DNA from: JABDCD01 sp964469525
GTDB lineage: Bacteria; Pseudomonadota; Alphaproteobacteria; Rickettsiales; SXRF01
Assembly (NCBI GenBank): GCA_964469525.1
Contig: CAYXYU010000013.1
Span: 1-53,714, forward strand
Length of the DNA: 53,714 nucleotides
Direction: 5' to 3'
The notes beneath the pieces were generated by a model. It saw only the letters and a program-made list of their open reading frames with translations, was not told the DNA's origin and did not search any database. Shown here in pieces: positions 24,594-33,277 of this stretch. Within the stretch, counting starts at the first letter, position 1, and the number at the start of each line of letters is the position of its first letter. Position numbers and translations under genes: made by a program.

Positions 24594-24606
24594 GGTTCCT
24601 GTCTCT

Positions 24607-24703
24607 CCCTCTCCCGTTTACGGGAGAGGGTCGGGATGAGGGCGCTTCCTTTGCGGAATAAAGTGCCCTCACCCTAACCCTCTCCCACTTTGTGGGAGAG
24701 GGG
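24607..24703. repeat. CTCTCCC palindromic repeat, double copy
   Basis: Two hairpins (CCCTCTCCCG-TTTA-CGGGAGAGGG at 24607-24630 and a CCCTCTCCCAC/GTGGGAGAGGG version at 24678-24703). They flank an inner pair GGGATGAGGGCGC / GTGCCCTCACCC, so the whole is one larger inverted repeat. It lies between the divergent hisZ and SemiSWEET genes, so promoter sequence may lie inside or beside it. Confidence 0.75.
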
Positions 24704-24791
24704 ATTTATTTATTGAAAATACCGCTAACCGGTTTAAAAGATAGGACGCTATTGTCAACGAAACTCTAATCCCTCCCGCCTCCGTATCCCT

Positions 24792-25043
24792 ATGAATCCC
24801 GAATGGATTGGCCTGGTGGCCGGTTTTTTTACCACCTCGGCCTTCGTGCCGCAAACCCTCAAAGTACTGCGCGAATGCCATACCAAAAGCATCTCGCTCG
24901 GGATGTATTGCATGGTAACCATCGGAACTATCTTGTGGTTTACCTATGGTTTCCTGATCGGAAGCCCGTCGATGATGATCGCCAACGCCATTGCTTTCCT
25001 GCTGGCGGTTACGATTCTGGTGATGAAAATCCGCTGCGGCTAA
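24792..25043 (+). CDS. SemiSWEET-type sugar transporter
   Basis: 83 residues with three predicted membrane helices and the PQ-loop motif in AFVPQTLKVLR (helix 1). The order TM1-PQ, TM2 (SLGMYCMVTIGTILWFTYGF), TM3 (MMIANAIAFLLAVTILVM) is that of bacterial SemiSWEETs, which dimerise to form a seven-helix-like pore for sugars down their gradient. Substrate not predictable. It is monocistronic by position, with repeats on both sides. Confidence 0.88.
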   Translation: MNPEWIGLVAGFFTTSAFVPQTLKVLRECHTKSISLGMYCMVTIGTILWFTYGFLIGSPSMMIANAIAFLLAVTILVMKIRCG

Positions 25044-25064
25044 AGGCCTGCGGCCATTCACTAC

Positions 25065-25168
25065 TAGGCCTTGCTGCAAATGTGGGTTTCCTGCGCGCCG
25101 CTGCTCACGTACTCTAAACGTACGCTCCGCTGCGGTGCTCGTAAAACCGCATTTTCGCTGGCGGCCTA
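25065..25168. repeat. imperfect inverted repeat of about 104 bp
   Basis: Arms begin TAGGCCTTGCTGCAAATG and, reversed, TAGGCCGCCAGCGAAAATG, and meet at GTAC-TCTAAAC-GTAC in the centre. Sequence similarity between arms is obvious over nearly 45 bases with scattered mismatches. It occupies the convergent gap between the SemiSWEET gene and pssA. No second copy in the window. It looks like a MITE-like or transcript-end element. Confidence 0.65.
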
Positions 25169-25198
25169 GCGTGGATGGCCACAAGCCTTATGGTAGTT

Positions 25199-26008
25199 CT
25201 ATTGCCTTTTCCGGGCGGATTCTGCCTTGAGATAACGCCAGCGGCGCACGCTGAAGAGGATGGAGAGCAGGTAAACGGCACTCAGTACGATAATCAGAAG
25301 CCAAGGCTCAATGATAAAAAATACCAGCAGCATGCTGCAGGCAATCATGAAGGGGGGGATCCATTCATGTTTGATATGGATATTTTTTCCGGCAAAAGTA
25401 GGGATACGACTGGCCATCAGCGTGCCGATCACCACGACATAGAACAGGCTGACGGCATGCGGCAGCACGTAATCGCGTCCGAATTGCAGGCCGATAATGA
25501 GTGGCAGCAGGCAGAGCAGGCCGCCGGCGGGAGAAGGAACGCCTACGAAAAACTGTTTTTCCCACGGTTCCTTGCTGTCATCGAACAGGGCTGTGTTGAA
25601 GCGCGCCAGACGCAATGCCGTGCAAACGGCAAAAAACAGCACCACCGCCCAGCCGATGCCGCGTATCTCATGCAGCTGCCACATATACATCACCATGGCC
25701 GGTGCCACGCCGAAGCAGAGGAAATCCGACAAGGAATCCAGTTGGGCGCCGAAGGTGCTGGTGGCGCCGAGCATGCGGGCAACGCGCCCATCCATGCCGT
25801 CGATCAAAGCCGCCGCCAGCACGAATCCCACGGCGAATTCCCAGCGTTCCAGCATGGCAAAGCGGATGGCAGACAGGCCACAGCACAGGCCGGCGATGGT
25901 AATCATGTTGGGAAACAGCCGCGACAAGGGCTGTTCACCGCGTAGCAAACGTCGGCGCAGACGATCGGTTCGGCGGCGGTTATACATGGTGTCCGGAGCG
26001 CTGGTCAT
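25199..26008 (-). CDS. pssA: CDP-diacylglycerol--serine O-phosphatidyltransferase
   Basis: 269 residues, a polytopic membrane enzyme with about eight hydrophobic segments. The CDP-alcohol phosphatidyltransferase motif DG-x2-GR-AR-x8-G-x3-D-x3-D is visible from DGMDGRVARML to LDSLSD (about residues 71-96). It makes phosphatidylserine from CDP-diacylglycerol and serine in the inner membrane. It lies 61 bp downstream of psd on the same strand; together they make phosphatidylethanolamine. Confidence 0.95.
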   Translation of the reverse strand: MTSAPDTMYNRRRTDRLRRRLLRGEQPLSRLFPNMITIAGLCCGLSAIRFAMLERWEFAVGFVLAAALIDGMDGRVARMLGATSTFGAQLDSLSDFLCFGVAPAMVMYMWQLHEIRGIGWAVVLFFAVCTALRLARFNTALFDDSKEPWEKQFFVGVPSPAGGLLCLLPLIIGLQFGRDYVLPHAVSLFYVVVIGTLMASRIPTFAGKNIHIKHEWIPPFMIACSMLLVFFIIEPWLLIIVLSAVYLLSILFSVRRWRYLKAESARKRQ

Positions 26009-26069
26009 GACCTATGGGTAAGGGGACTTTTATCAATTTTCCATTATTACCCATGGCTTATCTTTCCTG

Positions 26070-26789
26070 TTAATGCTTCGTGCCCACTCGCTGCGGTTCG
26101 TCGCTGGCTTTCATATCGGCGATGACGGTTTCGCCACCCACCGAGCGTTGTCCCTCGATAACCAGCGGCGTCGCGTCAGGTGGCAGGTACACATCGACAC
26201 GGCTTCCGAAGCGGATCAGGCCGAAACGTTCGCCCGTCTTGACCGACTGGCCTTCCTTGAGGTCGCACAGGATGCGCCGCGCCACCAGTCCGGCGATCTG
26301 AATGACGCCAAGCGTTAATCCGTCAGGGGTAGTGATCTTAATATATTGGCGCTCATTCTCATCGCTGGCCTTGTCGAGCGACGCGTTGAAGAATTTACCA
26401 GGCATGTACAGCAGCTTGCTGATGCTGCCCTCGATAGGGATGCGGTTTACGTGCACATCGAACACATTGAGGAAGATGCTAATGCGCGTTCGCTCGCCCA
26501 AGCCGATATCGAGGTCAGCCGGTGGCGTGCATTTGACGATTTTCTGCACCACGCCGTCTGCCGGGCTGACAATCAGCCCCTCCCGGATGGGAGTGACGCG
26601 GTCGGGATTGCGGAAAAAGAAGGCGCACCAGGCGGTGGCGATGAGCCCAATGACGCCCAGCGGCACCCAGATCAGATTCAGAAGGAAGGCCACCACGGCG
26701 AAAATCGCGATGAACATCCAGCCGGCGGGATGGATGGGGACCATGACGCTCTTGATGGTTTCCAGCAAATGATTGTCCTGAGGGGTCAT
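26070..26789 (-). CDS. psd: phosphatidylserine decarboxylase proenzyme
   Basis: 239 residues, the short Psd-A type. An N-terminal membrane anchor (MFIAIFAVVAFLLNLIWVPLG) leads into the catalytic domain. The self-cleavage site that yields the pyruvoyl group is the GS in LIRFGSRVDVYLP near residue 195, the usual form in short decarboxylases. It converts phosphatidylserine, made by pssA just downstream, to phosphatidylethanolamine. Confidence 0.95.
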   Translation of the reverse strand: MTPQDNHLLETIKSVMVPIHPAGWMFIAIFAVVAFLLNLIWVPLGVIGLIATAWCAFFFRNPDRVTPIREGLIVSPADGVVQKIVKCTPPADLDIGLGERTRISIFLNVFDVHVNRIPIEGSISKLLYMPGKFFNASLDKASDENERQYIKITTPDGLTLGVIQIAGLVARRILCDLKEGQSVKTGERFGLIRFGSRVDVYLPPDATPLVIEGQRSVGGETVIADMKASDEPQRVGTKH

Positions 26790-26854
26790 AAGTGCCTCTT
26801 ATTGGTTGAGGAAGTGGTTATACAGGAAGTTTTGCCGGGGGGGAAGGGTGTTAT

Positions 26855-28297
26855 TTATTCGCCCTGCCCCAGCGAATAGCCGGGTTGGGCATCGAAACTG
26901 TAGAGGTTTTCGATGCGGGTGAAGTCCAGTCCCTTCCATTGCGCCTTGTCAAGCAGGGCAGCGATGGCGGCGTGGGTGGCGGTCTTGCCCGCCCCGGCAC
27001 GGAAGCGGCAGCGGTACTGGTCAGTCAGGTGCATGCCGCTGGTGTCGGCGTCCGGCCAGGTCTTCAAACCCTTGTTCGACAGGTTCTCCAGCGTCAGCCC
27101 GTCGCTTTCCAGTTCCTTCGCCTTCTGCGCCAGCTCCTCCACGGGGCCGATCCAGTAAACGAACATGTCGACGCCGACCAGCTCTTTCTTTACCGGCGGG
27201 ATAATCACAGGCGCTTTGCCAGCTTTTGCCTTGTCGGTTTTTTTATAGGAGATGGCAGGAAGGGTGGCGGGCTTTCTGCCGAGGTGATGCACGACGATAT
27301 CGGCAAACTCTTTCGTGCCGACCTGTTCCTTACTGACGCCCCGGCGGTAAATATCGCCGGTATGGAAGCCTTCCTCAATGGTGGTCAGCCAGGCATTATG
27401 CACGCGCGCGGCGGTCTCCGGCTGGCCGATATGCACCAGCATCATCACGCTGGCAAGAATGATGCCCGACGGATTGGCGATGTTTTTCCCTGCTATATCC
27501 GGCGCCGAGCCGTGGATGGCTTCGAACATGGCGAAGTCGTCGCCGATGTTGGAGGAGCCGGCGAGCCCGACCGAGCCCGACACTTCGGCGGCGATGTCGG
27601 AGATAATGTCGCCGTAGAGATTCTCCGTGACGATGACATCGAAAATTTCCGGCTTCGCCGCGATGCGCGCCGAGCCGATATCGATGATGTAATGGTCTTT
27701 TTCGATTTTCGGATATTCCTTGCCGATTTCGTCGAACAAGCGGTGGAACAGCCCGTCGCACAGCTTCATGATGTTGTCTTTCGACATGCAGGTGACCTTA
27801 CGGCGGTTATTGGCCACGGCATATTCGAAAGCGTAGCGGATGATGCGTTCGGAGCCGGAATGGGTAATCAGCTTGATCGCCTGCACGCAATCCTCACTCT
27901 GGCGGTATTCGATGCCGGCGTAGAGGTCTTCTTCGTTCTCGCGCACAATGACCATATCCATTTTCGGATGGTGCGTGGCGACGAACGGGTGGTAGCTTTG
28001 GGTGGGGCGGACGTTGGCATAGAGGCCGAGCGTCTTGCGCAGGGTGACGTTCAGGCTTTTGTAGCCCTTGCCCTGCGGGGTGGTGATGGGGGATTTCAGC
28101 AGCACCTTGGTGCGGCGCAGCGACTCCCAGGCGGAAGGCAGCAGGCCGGACGTGGCGCCCATATTATAAATACGCTCGCCGACCTCGATGGTCTCAACGG
28201 CGATATCCGCCCCCGCCTCGCGCAGCACATGCAGCGCCGCCTCCATGATCTCCGGGCCGATGCCGTCGCCATAGGCGACCGTGATGGGGGTGGTCAT
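26855..28297 (-). CDS. icd: isocitrate dehydrogenase, Rickettsia/Thermus type with C-terminal extension
   Basis: 480 residues. The N-terminal ~340 residues are a beta-decarboxylating dehydrogenase (AYGDGIGPEI, TTPQGKGYKSLNVTLRK, IVRENEEDLYAGIEYR, ENLYGDIISD, HGSAPDIAGKNIANPSG). A further ~140 residues carry an extra domain (VGVDMFVYWIGPVEEL ... FTRIENLYSFD) ending LGQGE. From memory, Rickettsia and Thermus enzymes share this layout and even the closing LxQGE, while E. coli Icd lacks it. It oxidises isocitrate to 2-oxoglutarate in the TCA cycle, probably with NADP. It is last in the run recA - alaS - small gene - icd. Confidence 0.93.
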   Translation of the reverse strand: MTTPITVAYGDGIGPEIMEAALHVLREAGADIAVETIEVGERIYNMGATSGLLPSAWESLRRTKVLLKSPITTPQGKGYKSLNVTLRKTLGLYANVRPTQSYHPFVATHHPKMDMVIVRENEEDLYAGIEYRQSEDCVQAIKLITHSGSERIIRYAFEYAVANNRRKVTCMSKDNIMKLCDGLFHRLFDEIGKEYPKIEKDHYIIDIGSARIAAKPEIFDVIVTENLYGDIISDIAAEVSGSVGLAGSSNIGDDFAMFEAIHGSAPDIAGKNIANPSGIILASVMMLVHIGQPETAARVHNAWLTTIEEGFHTGDIYRRGVSKEQVGTKEFADIVVHHLGRKPATLPAISYKKTDKAKAGKAPVIIPPVKKELVGVDMFVYWIGPVEELAQKAKELESDGLTLENLSNKGLKTWPDADTSGMHLTDQYRCRFRAGAGKTATHAAIAALLDKAQWKGLDFTRIENLYSFDAQPGYSLGQGE

Positions 28298-28381
28298 AAG
28301 CAGAATTCCCTGCGCAAGGATTATAGCCGGTCAACGCTACGCTAAAACTATTAGCTTTTAGTTAAGTGATGGAAAAAAGGC

Positions 28382-28552
28382 TTACCTTTCCATAGGTTTA
28401 TTTTTATTTTCCTGATCTTCCCCGGCCTGCTCAAGCGGTGTCTTTGAACGCTGTTCAATGATCCGTCTGATATTGGGATCGGCGGAAACGCCGTCGGCCA
28501 GATCCGCTTTCCATTGTTGAAGAGAAGGGGAATCCTGATTGAAATCGGGCAT
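28382..28552 (-). CDS. small protein (56 aa) between alaS and icd
   Basis: ATG at 28552 is preceded by AAAGGAG, a strong ribosome site that overlaps the alaS stop codon. The product starts MPDFNQDSPSLQQW, contains PNIRRIIEQRSK and ends in a Lys/Asn/Gln-rich tail; it is hydrophilic and probably soluble. No family recognised. It is too short for the usual length cut-off. Position and ribosome site say it is translated with alaS. Confidence 0.65.
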   Translation of the reverse strand: MPDFNQDSPSLQQWKADLADGVSADPNIRRIIEQRSKTPLEQAGEDQENKNKPMER

Positions 28553-28563
28553 ATAACACTCCT

Positions 28564-31377
28564 TTAGCTGCTGTGAATAATATGTTTAATTTTTTCGACG
28601 GCTAGCGGCAATCTCGCAGCTTCCGGGCCGCCGCCCTGCGCCATTTCGGGACGGCCGCCACCGCCCTTGCCACCGAGCTCGGCGACGGCCGCCTGCACCA
28701 GCGTCACGGCGCTGAGCTTATCGGTAAGGGGTTTGGCGACGCCGACCACGACGGAAGCCTTGCCCTCGACGTTCGTGCCGACCACTACCAGCTCCGCCTG
28801 CTTCAGGAAACCGTCCGCCACCGGGCGCAGTTCCTTCGGATCGAGTCCATCGAACAGCTTGCCGATGAAGCTGACGCTGCCGATTTTCTCCGGCTTTACC
28901 TCGCCCGAGGCGGAAAGCGCCAGTTGTTTCTTTGCCTCGGCCAGCGCCTTGCCGAGTTTCTTGTTGTCTTCCTGCAGCGCCGAAACAGCCTCCAGCTGGC
29001 GGGCGGCCTCTTTCTCATAGATGGCGTTCATCTCCTTCAGGGAAGCGCTTTTGAGCACATCTTCCGCCAACGGCGCATAAAGCTTGCGGGCTTCCACCGT
29101 GACCTTCTGCTCCAGCTTGCGCTGCGCCGCCGCCAGCTCGGCGACCAGCCGCGCATTCTCCTGCTGGAGCAGATAAATCTGCTCGTTCTGCTTCTGCAAC
29201 TCGCCGATGATGTAACCGCGTACGGCCTCGCCGGTCACGGCTTCAAGGCGACGAATGCCTGCTGCCACCGAGCCTTCCGCCGTTATCTTGAACAGGCCGA
29301 TATCGCCGGTGTTGCGCACATGCGTGCCGCCGCAGAGTTCGACAGAATAGGTTTTGCCCTCCGTTTCACCCATCGACAACACGCGCACGCGGTCGCCGTA
29401 TTTTTCGCCGAATAATGCCATGGCGCCGGCCTTGATCGCATCATCAGGCGCCATTTCCTGACAACCAACCGGCGTCCCACGTGCAATCACCTCGTTGACC
29501 TTGCGCTCGACGATGGCGATTTCTTCTTTAGTCACCGCTTTGGGGTGGCTGATGTCGAAGCGCAGCCGGTCGGGTGCCACCAGCGAGCCTTTCTGGGTGA
29601 CATGCTCGCCGAGCGTCTCGCGCAGCGCCTTGTGCAGCAGGTGCGTTGCCGAATGGTTGGCGCGGATGCGGTTGCGGCGCTTGGCATCGATGGCGGCATG
29701 CAGCCGATCGCTAACTGCGAGCGGGGCAGAGAGCTTCGCCTTGTGCACAATGAATTCCTCGACCGGTTTCTGCGTGTCGAGAATATCGGCAACCGGAGGA
29801 TGGCCTGCCTGCAGGGAAACAAACATTCCAGTATCGCCGATCTGGCCCCCCGACTCGCCGTAAAAAGGTGTCTGATCGAGGATAATATAAACCTCATCTC
29901 CTGCCGCAGCGGTTTGTAGCAGCTCACCGTTTTTCAGCAGTGCCAGTACCGTACCATCGGATTCATCTTTATCATAACCGAGGAATGTAGTAGGGCCGAG
30001 CTTTTCCTTGAGGTCGAACCAGATTCTGCCGGTGGCCTTCTCGCCCGATCCCGTCCATGCGGCGCGCGCCATCTCGCGCTGGCCTTCCATGGCGCGTTCG
30101 AAGCCTTCCGTATCAACCCCGATGCCGCGCGCACGCAGTATGTCCTGCGTCAGGTCGAGCGGAAAGCCGTAGGTGTCGTAGAGCTTGAAGGCGGCTTCGC
30201 CGGGGAGATTTTGGCCTTTAGAGAGCTTACCCGCTTCCTCCTCCAACAGCTTCAGGCCGCGCGCGAGGGTTTCCTTGAAGCGCTCCTCTTCCTGCCGCAG
30301 GTTGCTGGTGATGGTGGCTTCGGCGCGTTTCAGCTCCGGATAGGCATCGCCCATTTCTTTAACGAGGGAGGGAACAAGGCGGTACATCAGTGGCTCATGG
30401 CAGCCTAACTGGTGCGCATAGCGCATGGCGCGGCGCATGATGCGGCGCAGTACGTAGCCGCGTCCTTCATTGGAGGGCATGACGCCGTCGGCGATCAGGA
30501 AGCAACTGGAGCGCAGGTGGTCGGCGATGACTTTGTAAGCGGCGCTTTCGCCACCGGCAGTGCCGCCGATCTTGAGCGACTGCTGCTTAATGTCCGCAAT
30601 CAGATGTTTGAACAGGTCAATATCATAATTATCGTGCACGCCCTGCAGCACGGCAGCGATGCGCTCGAGCCCCATGCCGGTGTCGATCGAGGGCTTGGGC
30701 AGGTCGATGCGCATTCCTACCGTTTCGTCGCCGACAGGCGGTAGCTGCTCAAACTGCATGAAGACGAGATTCCAAATTTCGACGAATCGGTCGCCGTCGG
30801 CATCGGGGCTGCCGGGCGGGCCGCCCTGGATATGCTCGCCGTGGTCATAGAAAATCTCGGAGCAGGGGCCGCACGGGCCGGTATCGCCCATCGCCCAGAA
30901 ATTGTCGTTGGTACTGATGCGGACGATTTTATGGTCGGGAAAGCCGCTGATTTTTTTCCACAGGTCCCACGCCACATTGTCGTCATGATACACTGTGACG
31001 GTCAGCTTGTCCGGTGAAATAGCGAAATCCTTGGTCAACAGGTCCCAGGCATATTTGATGGCCTCTTCCTTGAAGTAATCGCCGAAGGAGAAATTGCCGA
31101 GCATTTCGAAGAAGGTGTGATGGCGCGCGGTATAGCCGACATTGTCGAGGTCGTTGTGCTTGCCGCCGGCGCGTACGCATTTCTGCGAGGTGGCGGCTCG
31201 CCTGTAAGGCAGCGTTTCGGCGCCGGTAAAGACATTCTTGAACTGATTCATGCCCGCGTTGGCGAACATCAGCGTCGGGTCGTTATGCGGCACCAGCGGG
31301 CCGGAGGGACGAACCTCATGCTCGTTCCGGCGGAAAAACTCTAAAAATCCGTGTCTTATATCATTAACGCTGGCCAT
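28564..31377 (-). CDS. alaS: alanyl-tRNA synthetase
   Basis: 937 residues, rather longer than the roughly 875 of E. coli. Class II catalytic core at the N-terminus (RHGFLEFFRRNEHEV, then ANAGMNQFKNVF). The editing domain carries HSATHLLHKAL and CGGTHVRNTGDIG, whose His and Cys bind zinc and clear mischarged Ser/Gly. The C-terminal C-Ala region includes a coiled coil (about 740-850, rich in Glu/Lys/Gln) and a Gly-rich segment GGKGGGGRPEMAQGGG. It charges alanine onto tRNA-Ala. It lies 66 bp downstream of recA and is followed by a 56-residue gene and icd. Confidence 0.97.
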   Translation of the reverse strand: MASVNDIRHGFLEFFRRNEHEVRPSGPLVPHNDPTLMFANAGMNQFKNVFTGAETLPYRRAATSQKCVRAGGKHNDLDNVGYTARHHTFFEMLGNFSFGDYFKEEAIKYAWDLLTKDFAISPDKLTVTVYHDDNVAWDLWKKISGFPDHKIVRISTNDNFWAMGDTGPCGPCSEIFYDHGEHIQGGPPGSPDADGDRFVEIWNLVFMQFEQLPPVGDETVGMRIDLPKPSIDTGMGLERIAAVLQGVHDNYDIDLFKHLIADIKQQSLKIGGTAGGESAAYKVIADHLRSSCFLIADGVMPSNEGRGYVLRRIMRRAMRYAHQLGCHEPLMYRLVPSLVKEMGDAYPELKRAEATITSNLRQEEERFKETLARGLKLLEEEAGKLSKGQNLPGEAAFKLYDTYGFPLDLTQDILRARGIGVDTEGFERAMEGQREMARAAWTGSGEKATGRIWFDLKEKLGPTTFLGYDKDESDGTVLALLKNGELLQTAAAGDEVYIILDQTPFYGESGGQIGDTGMFVSLQAGHPPVADILDTQKPVEEFIVHKAKLSAPLAVSDRLHAAIDAKRRNRIRANHSATHLLHKALRETLGEHVTQKGSLVAPDRLRFDISHPKAVTKEEIAIVERKVNEVIARGTPVGCQEMAPDDAIKAGAMALFGEKYGDRVRVLSMGETEGKTYSVELCGGTHVRNTGDIGLFKITAEGSVAAGIRRLEAVTGEAVRGYIIGELQKQNEQIYLLQQENARLVAELAAAQRKLEQKVTVEARKLYAPLAEDVLKSASLKEMNAIYEKEAARQLEAVSALQEDNKKLGKALAEAKKQLALSASGEVKPEKIGSVSFIGKLFDGLDPKELRPVADGFLKQAELVVVGTNVEGKASVVVGVAKPLTDKLSAVTLVQAAVAELGGKGGGGRPEMAQGGGPEAARLPLAVEKIKHIIHSS

Positions 31378-31443
31378 AGGGCGCTCACCATAGCAAAACC
31401 GTTAGGCTGTGCAAGAGCGCACTATTCGAGATCAAGGCGGAAA

Positions 31444-32481
31444 TTACGCCACCGCTTCTTCTTCCGGCATTTCGGTTTCTTCTGATTTCAGCGCCTGGGT
31501 GACGATACCGGCCGATTCGCGGATTTTCTTTTCGATCTCGGCGGCGACTTTGGGGTTGTCCTTCAGGAACTGCTTGGCGTTCTCGCGGCCCTGGCCGATG
31601 CGCTGGTCGCCGTAGGTGAACCAGGAGCCGGATTTTTCCACGATGCCGGACTTGACGCCGAGGTCGATCAGTTCGCCGGTCTTGGAGATGCCTTCGCCAT
31701 ACATGATGTCGAACTCGACGGTGCGGAAGGGCGGAGCAACCTTGTTCTTGACGATCTTGACGCGCGTCTGGTTGCCGACCACCTCGTCCTTTTCCTTGAT
31801 GGCGCCGATGCGGCGAATGTCCATGCGCACCGAGGAATAGAATTTCAGCGCGTTGCCGCCGGTAGTGGTCTCGGGGTTGCCGAACATGACGCCGATCTTC
31901 ATGCGGATCTGGTTGATGAAGATGATGGTGCAGTTGGTGCGCGAGATCGAGCCGGTGAGTTTCCGGAGTGCCTGCGACATCAGCCGCGCCTGCAGGCCCA
32001 TATGCGAATCGCCCATCTCGCCGTCGAGCTCGGCCTTGGGCACCAGCGCCGCCACCGAATCCACGACAATGATGTCGATGGCGCCGGAACGTACCAGCGT
32101 ATCGGTGATCTCCAGCGCCTGCTCGCCGGTATCGGGCTGAGAGATGAGAAGGTCCTTCACATTGACGCCGAGCTTGCCGGCATAGACCGGGTCGAGCGCA
32201 TGTTCGGCATCAATGAAGGCGCAGGTGCCGCCTTTCTTCTGCGCCTCGGCGACGATGTGCAGGGTGAGGGTGGTCTTGCCCGAGCTTTCGGGGCCGTAGA
32301 TCTCGATGATGCGCCCGCGCGGTATGCCGCCGACGCCGAGCGCAAGGTCGAGGCCCAGTGAGCCGGTGGAAGTAGCTTCAACCGCTTCCAGCTTGTTGTC
32401 GCCGAGCTTCATGATCGAGCCCTTGCCGAAATTTTTTTCGATCTGCGACAGCGCGGTCTCGAGTGCTTTGTTCTTGTCCAT
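31444..32481 (-). CDS. recA: recombinase RecA
   Basis: 345 residues from ATG 32481 (MDKNKALETALSQIEKNFG). An upstream in-frame start at 32502 would read into a repeat and is rejected; a G-rich run upstream of ATG 32481 may act as ribosome site. The Walker A GPESSGKTTL, Walker B IIVVDSVAAL, loop L1 (SQALRKLTGSISRTNC) and L2 (FGNPETTTGGNALKFY) are intact. It drives strand exchange and LexA cleavage. I found no GTTC-N7-GTTC SOS box, the usual alphaproteobacterial form, in the gap upstream; instead a palindromic element sits 16 bases before the start codon. Confidence 0.97.
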   Translation of the reverse strand: MDKNKALETALSQIEKNFGKGSIMKLGDNKLEAVEATSTGSLGLDLALGVGGIPRGRIIEIYGPESSGKTTLTLHIVAEAQKKGGTCAFIDAEHALDPVYAGKLGVNVKDLLISQPDTGEQALEITDTLVRSGAIDIIVVDSVAALVPKAELDGEMGDSHMGLQARLMSQALRKLTGSISRTNCTIIFINQIRMKIGVMFGNPETTTGGNALKFYSSVRMDIRRIGAIKEKDEVVGNQTRVKIVKNKVAPPFRTVEFDIMYGEGISKTGELIDLGVKSGIVEKSGSWFTYGDQRIGQGRENAKQFLKDNPKVAAEIEKKIRESAGIVTQALKSEETEMPEEEAVA

Positions 32482-32497
32482 AAATCCCCCCGGTATT

Positions 32498-32579
32498 GTC
32501 ATTCCCGCGAAGGCGGGAATCCACGCTTTTTCAACTTACGAGTTGGCTTGGTATGGATCCCCGCCTGCGCGGGGATGAC
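32498..32579. repeat. palindromic element, GTCAT...ATGAC family, copy 2
   Basis: 82 bp. The left arm GTCATTCCCGCGAAGGCGGG-AATCCA and right arm TGGATCCCCGCCTGCG-CGGGGATGAC are inverted copies; each forms its own GC hairpin. It fills most of the 110-bp gap between the ceramidase-like gene and recA and would be transcribed in the recA leader. Confidence 0.8.
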
Positions 32580-32591
32580 GGTTAATATCGG

Positions 32592-33251
32592 TTATAATTT
32601 ACATGCTTTGTGGTCGCGTGCAATGACAATTATCGCCTTCACCAGCAGGTACAGCATCAGGCCGTTAAGCAGGTGCCACAGGAAATGCGTGCCGGTGGCG
32701 AGGGCAGGGCAGACGGCGTAATCGATGGAGCGGAAGGTCAGCGACACGACGAACAGCAGCCCGGCTTTCAGTATGTAGGAGCCGCTGGGGTGGCGCTGTT
32801 TCACCAGCCAGCTGCCGATCAGCAGCAGCGCTGCCAGCGAGGGGAAATAATCCACCGAGCCGTTGAAACGCCACGGGTCGGGGATGTATTTGCTCTGCGA
32901 GGCGATGACGGTGAAGAGGATCAGGCACCAGAAGGCTTTCATCGGCCTCAGGCCCACCGCCACGCGCATTGCCACCCACAGGTAGTAGAAGGTGAAGATG
33001 CTGATGGGGATGATATCAGCGAACATGGTCAGCTGATTGGCGAAGGTGTGGAATAGCGTGCTGCCTAGACCGATCAGCGCCACGAGAAAGGTCAGCAGTC
33101 CGGCTTCGAATGAGCGGTCGGGGTTGGCGCGCCAGCTTTGGTAAAGCAGCCACGCCGCGATGAAGAAGGAGATATTGGAGACTGCGTTCATCGGCTCGTT
33201 GAAGAGGCCAATGGCGGTGCGCTCGCAATAATTGAAGATTGGCTCGCCCAA
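32592..33251 (-). CDS. ceramidase-family (CREST) membrane hydrolase
   Basis: 219 residues, seven hydrophobic segments. The alkaline-ceramidase signature residues can be seen: FNYCERT at the N-terminus, NEPMNAVSN, GLGSTLFHTFAN with Ser and His, MFADIIPI with Asp, and THFLWHLLNGLML with two His. In that superfamily Ser, Asp and three His build a zinc site in the membrane that cuts amide bonds. The lipid substrate in this organism is unknown; no sphingolipid-synthesis gene is in the window. It lies directly upstream of recA on the same strand. Confidence 0.8.
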   Translation of the reverse strand: MGEPIFNYCERTAIGLFNEPMNAVSNISFFIAAWLLYQSWRANPDRSFEAGLLTFLVALIGLGSTLFHTFANQLTMFADIIPISIFTFYYLWVAMRVAVGLRPMKAFWCLILFTVIASQSKYIPDPWRFNGSVDYFPSLAALLLIGSWLVKQRHPSGSYILKAGLLFVVSLTFRSIDYAVCPALATGTHFLWHLLNGLMLYLLVKAIIVIARDHKACKL

Positions 33252-33277
33252 GTTTTTTTGTCCTTCTCTATGACTGT

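Noticed and set aside
26885..28345. 486-residue open frame opposite icd
   Set aside because: Shadow of a highly conserved dehydrogenase; composition (His/Gln/Val-rich) is not protein-like.
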